Shown here: positions 13,711 to 24,780 of the stretch, piece after piece
How positions within the stretch are numbered: position 1 is the stretch's first letter
Layout of the letters: each line of letters starts with the position of its first letter
From: Tyto alba
Taxonomy: Eukaryota > Chordata > Aves > Strigiformes > Tytonidae
Reading direction: 5' to 3'
NCBI RefSeq assembly: GCF_018691265.1
Contig: NW_024881316.1
Span: 30,356,819-30,420,818, forward strand
Length of the DNA stretch: 64,000 nucleotides
The notes under the pieces: model-generated
Told to the model about the DNA's origin: nothing
Database searches by the model: none
Seen by the model: only the letters and a program-made list of their open reading frames with translations
Made by a program: the position numbers and the translations under genes

Positions 13711-13774
13711 ATAAACAAAAAAACAAACAAACAAACAAAAAAACCCAAAAAAAAACCAAACAAACAAAAAAAAC
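13711..13774. repeat. AAAC-type microsatellite, imperfect
   Basis: CAAA units interrupted by longer A runs and two CC-containing variants. Confidence 0.9.
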
Positions 13775-14271
13775 AGACTCCATGTATGCTTCACTTGTTT
13801 TTTGTTCAGAAATTCACTGGAATATGGGGACTCAGATGACATGAATGTAGTTTAAGACAAATAAATTAGAAGTTACGTCAGCAGAGATCCTTGCCAGTGA
13901 AGTGCTTTCTAATACAACCTAGCAAGCTGACCATGTTTTGTCCAAGTGTGAACATGTACAGCATTCACTCAGTTTTGAATATCTATTAAAACTGACAGCA
14001 GTTAAAAAAGGAGCTCTCCCGACAAGAAGCAGGCAAATTTGTCTAAAGCTTTGAACACTGCTCTGAAAGGAATGCATTTTGTTCCCAATTCTGCCAGGGA
14101 ATTGCTGTTCTTTCTCCATCTGTCAAGTTTCTCAGGTCATGATTGATGGTAATGAGTGTCATATAAGAAATAAATACACCATAAACTTGATAAAGAGACT
14201 TGATTAAAAAATGCTATTGATTTTAATTAAGAGGGTTTTAATTCAATAAATGTCAGTTGTCACCATGGACT

Positions 14272-14302
14272 TTTGGGTTTTTTCTTAATTAAAAAACCCA
14301 AA
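14272..14302. repeat. Perfect 12-bp inverted repeat
   Basis: TTTGGGTTTTTT and its exact complement are separated by a 7-nt spacer. It lies about 160 bp beyond the 3' end of the CR1 fragment at 14465. Confidence 0.9.
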
Positions 14303-14464
14303 TAGCTACTAGTTATAACTAATAGTTACTAGTGTTTCCTACACTTTTTTTTCTTCTGTCCCTTTATTCCCTAATTAAAAATGATGTGAAAGCAATATTG
14401 AAGAAACTAAAATCTAGAATTTCTTGGTTTGCACGTTGTTTAGAATAAAAAAATTTTTGTTGGT

Positions 14465-15540
14465 AGGTATCTCTGGGTGCTGTCAAGTCCATCCCCCTCC
14501 TCAAACCAGGGCCAGCCACCAAGCCAGGTCAAGTTCAGGACCTTGCCATGTTGAGCTCTGACTCTCAAAGATGAAGATCCCATAGCCTTTCTAGGTAACC
14601 TTCTCCAGTGCTTAGCCACTGTCATAATTAAAATTTATACTCATATCCAGCTGGAATTTCCCTTGCTGCAACTTGTGGCTGTTACCTCATTTCACTGACC
14701 ATATCTAAGAAGAATTTAAATCTGTCTTCCCCTTCTTAGGTGGCTGAAGATAATCAGATACCTCCCCTTTTCCTTCTCTTCGCTCAGATGAATAAGCACA
14801 TCTTTCTTAGACTCTTCTTACAGTTTATGCTCCACACAACTATGTCTTAGTGAATGTCTGCTAGACTTGCTCCAGCTTTTAATATTTATTTTATGCTGAA
14901 AGGCCCTGAACTGGATCCAATACTCCACGTGTAATTTTGATTGATGCAAGGTAGAGGGGAATATTCACCTCCTTTGACCTGCTGACTACACTCTGGCTAA
15001 TGCAGTCCAGTATGTGGTGGCCCTGCGTTGCATGCATGCAGAGATGACTTGTATAGCTTGCTATCCCCAGGACACCCAAGTCCTTTCTAGTAGATCCACT
15101 CGCTTGCTGGTCAATATCTAGTCTATACCACTGCCCGGAGATGTTCTGTCCCAGGACTAGGACTTTGCATTTCTCTTTTCTGAACTTCTTGAGGTACCTG
15201 TCAGCCCATTGCTCCAGTTTTTCAAGGTCATTGTTGATGGCAACACCAACATATCACATATTGACTGCTTCCTTCACTTTTATGAATTTGCTAAGGATGT
15301 CTCTGTCCTATTCCCCAGTTTGGTGAAGAAAATAGTAAACAGCATTGACCCCAGCATCAGCCCCACAGGAACACAAATTGTAATTAGCCACAAGTTAGAT
15401 TGTAAAGCACTAACCACTGTCCTTTGAGACCAAAGAAATCCATCCATTCAGTCCAGATTTTATAGGAATGATATGCGAGATTGTGTTTAAAGCCTTGTTA
15501 AAATCAAATGAAACAACATCCACTGTAGGAAAGAAAAGCA
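14465..15540 (-). mobile_element. CR1 LINE fragment, old
   Basis: Read on the minus strand it follows CR1 from the reverse transcriptase region toward the 3' end. Recognisable plus-strand blocks are the CAGTGCTTAGCCACTGTCA segment near 14610 and the GCTCCAGTTTTTCAAGGTCA segment near 15211. Divergence and indels are high, and both ends are approximate. Confidence 0.75.
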
Positions 15541-17504
15541 ATTTTAGTGCCCAATGAGTGTCAGCAATTTTTTTACAATATTCTGGACCCAGGCCTCTGG
15601 CAAGCAATGAAACTCAAAAGACAGCAGGTCTGGTCAGCAGATAGGTTCTGCCTTTACCCACAGAACACAGTCTCTGACCACTGTCACCCATTGCTTCTTC
15701 TTTGCAACACAGGTTCTACCCTCAAACCAGACATGGCCAGCTATGACACTTCCCTTAGATAGCCTGGAACTTTTCTTACAGAACATGAATTTTTACTGAT
15801 CTGGTATAAAACATTGTTTCTATGAACTCCATGCTTTGCCTTGGAAAATTTATTTTTCCTTCTGCCTTAAGGAGTGTGATGAAAAAGTTTTGAGGACAGG
15901 TGAAACTAAATTATTTTTTTTGACAAAGTGATATGAAAGAAAATACAGAGTGATCAGCTAAATTTAAAGTTAATCTCTTTATATGAGCTTTGCATATGCC
16001 AGACACATAGATACTGCTGTCCATTCTGGGAACATTCTGGAGTTAGTGATCAGGATTAATATATTTTGATAATGAGTCTGAAGAAGTGGGTGAACAAATA
16101 ATTACATAAAAGAGACACCCTGAAAGCAATACTCAGAAAAATATGGAGTTTATAGCCATCATGCCTGAAACTAAAATACTACAAGATTTTTTCTAAGATA
16201 TTAATGATCCAGAAATAGGATACAAATGTTTTTCTCATTTATAATGAAAAATAACTCCAATGACTAAAATCTAAGAGTACAAATGTCCTACTCTCATATG
16301 TTTAAAGAAAATTTGCTTTCATTTCCTTTGTATATCATAAAACAGTTATCTAAAAAAAAAAAAAAAAAAAGCATGAAAGTGATGTTGTAAGAGTTTAAAA
16401 AATACAGTTCAGAATTTATTAACCTGTTTAGTGTTAGGGAACACTGGGCATTCCTGGAGATCTCTACCAAGTAAAGACCTCATTAAACTTACATTATATA
16501 AGAACATTGCACTTGAAGGGAAATTCCCAGTCATTATGTAGACTATGGCAAGTAACTCAGTTGAGCATAGCTGAGATTGTGTATCCCTCATCAAATGTAT
16601 GCAATCACCTTGCATCTTTAAGTGCTGTTTACAAGGAAATTCAAGTCACCATTCATTATGGATTTGAATTTTTCTCCATAACAAGGAGAAAGTCCATCAC
16701 CTAAGACAGCATGTCCTAGGATTTTGGTGAAATCCCTACCTTTTTTTTGTTATCTCAGCATCCCATTTTCTCTTTTCAGAGAAGGGAGGAACTGTAAGAA
16801 AATCCTTTCTATTACATCCAGAGCATTCACCTCTCAGCAATGGAGTTACTCCTACTGCTAGGATATTTTAAGGTCTTAAATTTTCAATTAGAACACAGAA
16901 GTATTTATCAGCATGACAAGCTAATTTCCAATTACAGTCTATGAAGTTCTAAAGTGTGCTACCAGTGCGGCCTGGAGAGCACTTCAGTTCCCTCTCTATT
17001 AAATGCATAGGGGTTTATTCAGGTTATCAGAGGGATCTAGTGACATTTGAAAGGTCCTAGGATCTCCTGCTTAACACCTTGCTGCCATCCAGTAGGGCAC
17101 AGACATTCCCAAGTTCCTGTAGACCCCCTGACATTCTGCTGTGGATGTTTGGGTCAGCCTAGGGCATTTCAGATGTCACTCAGAAACCACTATGCTGATG
17201 GGCTGGTTAAGTAAATAATCCTCAAATACTCAGAAATCACACTTAACCATACTTTCATTGTCTGCAGTGGAAGTTTAAGCACTTAAAATGCCTGTAGATA
17301 TCTACCCCCAAGCATCTATATGGGGGTGTCTTTAGCGCCATCAGTATCTGGGCTACCCTAATGCAGAGTGACAGAAGTGGCACTGCAAACATTACCTATG
17401 GTAAAGAGGCATCAGTGACAGTGGCTTTAGCCATCTGCTGCTAACAAGAGTGGTTCTAAATATAGACTTACAGTAGAATCACTGAGCAATTTTAGAGAAA
17501 TTGT
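15541..17504. other. Intergenic, no gene recognised
   Basis: An A19 tract at 16352-16370. The first 100 bases may be further degraded CR1. Otherwise nothing is seen. Confidence 0.5.
16352..16370. repeat. A19 homopolymer
   Basis: An uninterrupted run of 19 A. Similar runs occur at 5768-5783 (A16) and 7025-7042 (A18). No adjacent retrocopy was recognised. Confidence 0.9.
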
Positions 17505-18035
17505 CTGGGGAAGAATACAATGCAATTCAGCAAGAATGAATGTCAAGTTCTGCACATAAGTAAGAGCAATCAGCTGTATAATGACAGGATGAATAATTAT
17601 GATCTCTGGTGCTACAGAAAAGGGTCTCTGAACTACAGTGAGTCACAAGTTGAAAATGATTCAATGTTAGGTTGCTACAAAAAAAACAGAGCATACCATG
17701 CTGTGATAGATAAACAATAGTGTTTTCTGCAAAACATGTGAAGTAACTCTTTCATTCTACTTGTCAGTAACATGACCTTGGGGGAAGTACTGTGCCCGTT
17801 TTTGGGCAGTGCAGATCAAGAAGAATGTGGGTCAGTCCAGACAAGCAATAGGAATGACTGAAGGTCTTAAAAACATGCTCGTAAATAAAGGTTGAAAGAA
17901 TTAGGATTGGATAACATAGATAGGGCTAAGGGGAGAAAACTTGGCACGACTTAATCTTTTCTGCCTTTAAGAGTAACAAAGAGAATGAGAACAAAAGACA
18001 CAAGGCCATTTCTGGTGCTGATCCCTACTGGACAC
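17505..18035 (+). mobile_element. CR1 LINE fragment, old, plus orientation
   Basis: Degraded CR1 blocks appear in the normal order: AAGTTCTGCACATAAGTAAGAGCAA-like near 17545, then CTGTGCCCGTTTTTGGGCAG near 17790, then AAAGGTTGAAAGAATTAGG near 17887 and AGGGGAGA near 17928. These match the CR1 3' coding end. Boundaries are approximate. Confidence 0.7.
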
Positions 18036-21000
18036 TTATGGTCACTATGATTTATTTTCTTTCATGCATGTGGGTCAGGAGCAGGGTCCACGTAGCCAGT
18101 TCGTCCATCAGTACTGCTTAACTCACCCTCATGAGCTAGACTATTGGCAGGAGAATACTCTCTGAAAGCGTGGAGATACTGCCAAATACTGAGGACTGTC
18201 CAATCTTGTAACCTTTTTTTTTCCCCAATACTGGGTATCAGCCTGAATTTGTACAAAGACTATTTACACCACATTAAAATCTACCTGAGTCAGAAACAGA
18301 GGCAAGCCACACAAATCATTTCATGAAGAAGCTTGACCATCTCTATTTCTTTAAAGGCAGAATCAGGCTGTAACTACCAGCTGAGGTTTAAACAGTGCTG
18401 CAGACTTGTACACAAAATGTACTTCTATTTAAAAAATAAAAATAAAAAAGAAATCCATTGCTCATAGCAAGGGCTAGCTGCTTCCTAAGAGCTTGGGAAT
18501 TGAAGGTGATCCAGCACAAGCCATGCCCTCATCAAGACAGGCAGAGCTGTGGGCTGGTAACAGGGTCCACCACCATTGCCAGATCCAGGTCCACAGTCAA
18601 TGCTGGGGATCCCATCAGTAACAAAGGGAGATGAGGTTGGTGGTAGACAGACATAGTACCAAAATATTTTGGACAGGGACAGAGAGCCCTGGGCTGAGAT
18701 GAAATGGGGTCCTGGGCCTATGGGCAGAGAAAGGGGGAGGCCCAATGGATGCTGGGCAGGGCCAGTAAGGTCTGTTGGTGCTCTCAGGGCCCTGGAAAGT
18801 TTCAAAGGAACAAAAAATAATGTACTCTTGATATAACACACACATGACTGATTTTAAGGATATCTAAATTTAAAAATAGTTGACTCCACACAGCACTTGT
18901 AAGTCTTAAACATGACAGTTAAATTCAATAAATACAATGATTTTTCATTACTATTAAAATATAGACAATTCTACCAATATCAAAACATCAGGTATACTTG
19001 CTAGTAAATATGGGCTGAGGGATAGATTTTTGGTCTTGGCTTAAGTTTGCAGGTTTAAGCTTACCAGAAGTATAGTTTGTGTTGGTGGCAGAAACAACCA
19101 TGCCAAGATCTTTTTTTACAGTTATGTGGTTTTGGCAGACATCTCATGAAATCTCCTGAGAATTGTTTTTTGAGAATCAAGCTACATCTTAATTGGGAAA
19201 CAGGCTCTTAAAACTTTGGGATCTTACTGGAAACCATAGGCATGCAAGTGATGTTGAAGCTGGGAATTCAAATGTTTCCCCTGCCACAGATAAGATGAGT
19301 TGGATGTGACATCCTAGTTTCAATCCATCTGTTCTTTCAGGCACTATCAGATGCATAGCTCATTTAACTGACAGCAAATTGTCAGAATAATTTGTATTAC
19401 TTGCATTCTGCAATAGCCTCGGTGATCTCTTCTTCACCACTTCACCTACAGACACAGACTTAGCTATTCATCATGTGTTCCTCACCTCATTGTGCTATGA
19501 GACAGCTGTGTTCTCATGGATTACTTTAGACCATTTGGCTGCAAAAGCTGGCTGGCAATCCTGTACAGCTGTAACCTTGGCCTGCTAACTTTCTAATGAA
19601 AGCCATGCCACAATGGGTACCAAAGGGAAAACAAATACCCTTTTGTCCATAGAAAGTCTGGAAGGGAAGCAGATTCACTTTTGTTTCAATAGCAAATTTC
19701 CTTTGACTGCAGCCCTCCCTTAGTCACTCCTTTGATTTTTTTTTCATAGTCAAGTTGACTGAATAGCCAAGGGCAGGAGAAGATCTACAGTACTTTGGGC
19801 TACAACTGCTGATTATTTTAAACAAAGAATCTATGAACAATTAGCAAAGAAACTCTGCTAAAAGAATTCTTAGAGTTCTGCCTTACTGGGAGGTGATTTC
19901 ATTTCTTCAACTGAGTTTTGATACACACATACATTCAATAGAAAAGCCTTGAGCAGTGAGGAATGTCTGGCATTTCTGCTGTCAGTGTGCATGTACATTG
20001 GAGTGCGATATTTTTAGAAGCCCATCATATCCAAGTATGCATGAATTCTCACGTAACCTCATAGTGTGAACAGCTCACAGAGTCAGGGATGTGAGGGCTT
20101 ATCAGATTAAGCACACAACTTGGTTCCTGCTGAGTGTCCAACAGATATAGAAGATGTGAAGTTTTCCACACAAACAGATGCTGCTTACTCCAATCCAGGA
20201 GCAAAATATGCTGTAAAACTCAGAAAAGAGAAGCAGGAAATGTTATGGTAGCTTGGGAATGGCATAGCTAAAAATAAAATTCATTAGCCTAGAGTCTGCT
20301 TGGGGAAAGCTGGACATTCAGTGAACAGTAGACAGTCACATGCCTTTTGTAAGCATACTTAAGTAGATTCTTTTTTAGGGGAAATTTTTGTAAATAGGAT
20401 ATTTCTGCTGGGTCTACTGCAGTGTCCTGACCTATGCCCAGAAATTAAGCCTTAGTTTTCTCTTGGAGTGACTATCTGACAAACAGCATTTAGGTGCCTT
20501 CACAGCAGAAAAAAACAGGGTCAGCTTTACAAGGAACACCCAGAGAAGGTTAGCTTCAGAGAATGTCTAGTTTAAGACATACAGTTATTCACATAAGAAG
20601 ATGAACTTCAGAGAAATGGAAAAGTTTGGACTAGAACCTTTCTGGAGCTTTTTCACTTTCCCTTTCTTTTCAGAAGGATAAGAATACCATTTATTACAAT
20701 GTCAAAGCCTAGTAAATGTAAGGAAAACATTTAAGTAAATATCCTAGTGCTAAGGATAGAGATTTTAATAGTTGAACCACAGAACAATTTTACAACAAGC
20801 TTCCACTTAAAGAGGGCACTGTTTTAAAGATAGGGTAAGCGTCTCTAAACTGATGAGTGTTTTTAGATCCTTGAAATTTTGCAGGCCAAGCAGAGATCAG
20901 TTTAAAGAGCCTTGCATCTTAGCCCTAGCACTGAAACATCCAAAATCACTTGACATGTAAATCACTAGGTGCACTGAAAAATAAACAGGACCATATTTTA

Positions 21001-23420
21001 CCAGTGTACTTTGGAAAAAAAATAATTTTTTGCAGTAAAAGAGGGCAGAAATAAATGTGAACCACGGGTCAAGTATTTTTAATTTTTTTCATTAAAGTGC
21101 TTAATCAGAATTTAAGTATCTATTTTAATCACCAAAGCTTGGGCCTAAAGCAATTTGTGAAGTGAAATCCAAGTTTAGAACATAAAACAACATTCCTTCA
21201 TAATGCAGCTTTGCTCTAATGACTAGTAACAAGGAAAGATTATTTTTCTATTAATCCTAGAACATAAATGAAATGGTCTTTGTGATAACTTTCTCTAATC
21301 TTGATTGTATATACTGCAGGTCTAAGAGGGTGAGACAAAAGTAACTATAATTCTGTTAGCTTAAGGACAATCTCTGCTTTTGGATCCAGAGATTATAAAA
21401 AGTGTTGAAATGACTTATTTTCTTTTTTTTTTTAATTTTATTTTCTTTTTTTTAAAGTTTCTTTAAAGAGAGAAAATGAAGAAATGAGGAAAAAAAATGA
21501 GCTAATGAGTTGGCCACTGCTACTTTTTGCTTCTTGTGAACTTGACTAGAATTCAGAATGTACTTTTCCTTAAGAAGGGAGATAAAGTCTTAAATAAATA
21601 AAGATAACATGGTGTCGTGCTACTGGAATTGTGCAGGCTCTTAGAGCAGCCTGCAAAAACACTGATGAAGAATACACTGAATGTCTTTTTAGTCCCTATG
21701 GCAACCACTGGAGCAATAAGTTGTTCTGAGGACAAGTGGAAAAAAATGCTATGAGAAAAACAGATCCTTCCTGACTACAGCAAGGAAACGGCATGATCTT
21801 TGAAGCGTCCTAGCAATAACGTACACTGTGATTACAACTTTAAGTATGCAAACACAGATCCAAGTGTCACAAAGGGGTTGAAAAACAGAGCTGGCCCTAG
21901 GCTCTGTGGTTTTATGATGGGGCTTGAGGTACAGAGGTAATTTTCAGCATGTAATTAATATTTCCCTGCTACTGCCAAGGCTTCCACAAACTAATCTCTC
22001 CTCTTTCTGGGTTCCTAATTGGATATCATCTGAACAAAGTCCCATGGCTCTAAGTAATACAATGATCACTGTAAAATTACCACATTGTAGAAGTTCTCCA
22101 AATACTTCCTAAGCACTGTAGGTGGCTCTGCTGTTGTTCTTTTATTTCCTAAATTCTCACTTTCTCCCATGACCATCTCATCAGTTTGCTGAGCACCCAA
22201 CATCAACCATCTTCAGAGATGCATCCAAGCCACTGCCAGGCATGAGTGGGTTTTCCTTACTCCAGGGCAGAAATATCTATTACCATCAGCATAACATATC
22301 TGCAGCATTCCTGTCAGAGCGCCCTAAGCTGAATTTCGTGTCACAGCAATATCTTACATGACTTTTCACAAGTGAAATATATGAGTTGTTCATAACTGAA
22401 TGTATAAAAGATCAGTCTGGTATACTGAAGATAGGGAACCATGCTGTTTCTGCTGTAGAAATCTCAGGGAGCAGGAAGTAAATGTTATTGAGGAACATGG
22501 GGAAAGGAAGAGGATCTGGAGCATGAATTTTCAGCAGAGAATTGGAGGAACTAGCACCTGGCATAGTAATTGAAGTTCATAACATGATTTTACTTCTGAA
22601 CATCATATTTGTACCAAACATTTAAAAACTTGTATGTTAATTACAGTTTCCAAAAACTCACATTTATATTGCAAAAGATATAAAAATGTCACTATCACAG
22701 AACGATATATTAATAACCGTAATAATGAACAGTTCAGAGCCAGATAAATATTATACCTGATTTTAATCATTGTCTAAATAACTAACTGATCATCCCACAA
22801 TGTTCAAACTGGCAAAATAGTCTTCTCTACCAAATACAGGATTGTTTAAAAGTATTTTCTTGCATCCTACTCTAAAAGTTGAAGAGCTCTTTCCTGCAGC
22901 TCACCAGAGCAATGACTGCCACTGAAAGGGACCCTTCATGTTACACTTTTGACCTAGGAAACACTTTCTCTAAATACAAATTTAGAAATCCTTCATCTCA
23001 TCATTCTCAGCAGCCATTGCTCCTTGAAATATCTCTCTACCATTACCTGGAAAGGAGGAAGAAAAAAATCCAACACATTTAGTTTGCTAAATAGAGAAAG
23101 TACAGTCTTTATTCCTGTATACCACTTCCAGAATTTCAGGAACAGGTGTAACTGAACTATCAAAGCTTCTGAGACCAGAAGGGTTGCAAATTCCCTTCCC
23201 CCTGCCCTAGGTAAGGTAAACTGTTGTCTAGGCAGTTTTTTAGTTATATCTCCTAGGAAGAAATACATGCGTATGTGCTCCATAAGACAAATGTAATGAG
23301 CTGGACACAGATCCAAGACACATGGAGTCCACTGCACGTGGTGCACAGATTTACCTCTCTGAGCGGAAGTGTACATTTGCAATAGGTCTGGTCCTTCAAA
23401 AACATGAGCTATCAGTGAAC
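18036..23420. other. Intergenic, no gene recognised
   Basis: It contains the GC-rich island at 18505-18800 and, at its right end, part of a 158-codon minus-strand ORF (23469-22993). That ORF runs into the CR1 fragment at 23421 and has no family motif that I recognise. Confidence 0.5.
18505..18800. other. GC-rich island of unknown origin
   Basis: About 300 bp clearly richer in G and C than the flanks, rich in GGG and CCC runs. A minus-strand ORF of 118 codons (18841-18485) crosses it but resembles no family I know. It may be a repeat fragment such as an LTR piece. Few CpGs are visible, so it does not look like a CpG island promoter. Confidence 0.4.
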
Positions 23421-23732
23421 CATATAGAATCATGGAATCATTTAAGTTGGAAAAGTCCTTTAAGATCACCAGGTCCTACCATCAACCTAACACTACCAAG
23501 TCCACCACTAAACCATGTCCCTAAGTGCCACATCTACACAACTTTTAAATACCTCCAGGGATGGTGACTCAACCACTTCCCCAGGCAGCCTCTTCCAATG
23601 CTTGATAACCTTTTCAGTGAAGAAATTTTTCCTCATATCTAATCTAAACCTCCCCTGGCTCAACTTGAGGACATTTCCTCTTGTCTTATTGCTTGTTATT
23701 TGGGAAAAGAGACCAACACCCACTTCTCACAA
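23421..23732 (-). mobile_element. CR1 LINE fragment, 3' end
   Basis: The plus strand starts with a tail-like ATAGAATCATGGAATCATTT, then reverse-complement CR1: AAAAGTCCTTTAAGATCACC, ACTAAACCATGTCCCTAAGT, ATACCTCCAGGGATGGTGAC, AGCCTCTTCCAATGCTTGA and so on. The copy is about 310 bp, 5'-truncated and moderately diverged. Confidence 0.93.
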
Positions 23733-24220
23733 TATGAATAATACAATACAACAGTCCCAATATACATAATGCACTACTAGCCTCCATTTTAGTAGCTATA
23801 ATTAGTGGATAACATAAGAAAAATTGTCCTCACAGATCCCCATTATCCTCAAATGCCATTCAGATAAATTTTTCAGGTGAAAAAGACGATGTGTCCAGGA
23901 CAGGGACATGTCCATCTGGTAAAAAACTCTACTTCTGGGGAATATTTGCAGTATATTACCAATTTGCTCTCCAAATCTAATAATTATATTTTTCATCCCT
24001 TATATTTCATGAGGCAGATATTTTTAGTCATTTTTGTTATTATCACTCTTATATTGACACAAGGAACACAAATCACCCATACTGGCAATACCCCTTCTCT
24101 CACTGCGGAACACCAGTCTCAGAAAAGTCATGGCCATGAAAGAACACTGTTAGCAGCAACGGGATGAAGGTGGATGGAGGATTGAAACAAAAAAGGCACA
24201 AACAATAGGCCTCAAACCAA

Positions 24221-24780
24221 TGTTGACTTCTGAGTGAATCCCCTGACCAGCAACCAGCATCTTACCAACATGAAATGCAACCCTGGGAACAATCCCTGAA
24301 AACTATAAGTAAACAACAGGAAGTAACTATAAATCCCAAATGTAAAGAAAAACGGAGACTCCTCAGACATGCCCGGATCCTGGCCAGATCCTGACACGCC
24401 TGAGTGAGGCATGTCAATCTACCAGATATCTCCTGTGCATTTTGTATAGATTTGTTTGTTAAACTGTATAAAAGCCGGACCCTCTCACAGCACAGACGCA
24501 GACCTCACCTACGAGTGGACGCCCTGCGTGGGACTTCCCAATTGCCGGGAAAGGCTCTCCGACCCTTCGCTGTGACGGGGCTCCCCAGCTGATGCACGGG
24601 TCTGGGTGATGGTAAAGTATGAGGGCAATTGGTGATGGATCTTTCTTAATCACTATAGCTAGCTTTACGTAGTAATGACCAAGTACATTACCTCACTTAT
24701 TCTTTCTGCTGCTTTACACAAAAGTAAAATAAGCCTATTTCTTTAGCTTAGTGTCTGTGTCCTTTGTGTTAACCCTGTCA
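24221..24780 (+). repeat. LTR-like block, probably endogenous retrovirus
   Basis: A 560-bp block from TGTTGACTTCTGAGTG to TTAACCCTGTCA has TG...CA ends. A clear TATA box lies at 24467-24473 (TATAAAA), followed by a GC-rich, CpG-bearing segment and then an AT-rich U5-like end. Immediately after comes TTGGCAAAACAAGGATCC, which weakly resembles a tRNA primer-binding site. No target duplication is visible (ACCAA against ATTGG). It could be a solo LTR or one end of a decayed provirus. Confidence 0.6.

Larger units (their letters stand above)
9172..14464. other. Intergenic with simple repeats, no gene recognised
   Basis: It holds the 22-bp minisatellite, the T31 tract, the AAAC microsatellite and the 12-bp inverted repeat. 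A minus-strand ORF of 119 codons at 12976-12617 has no recognisable motif. Confidence 0.6.

Noticed and set aside
23877..24167. A retroviral envelope remnant, suggested by a hydrophobic segment (IFLVIFVIITLIL) before an LTR-like block
   Set aside because: There are no surface or transmembrane subunit motifs, cysteine pattern or cleavage site, and hydrophobic frames are common in AT-rich DNA.
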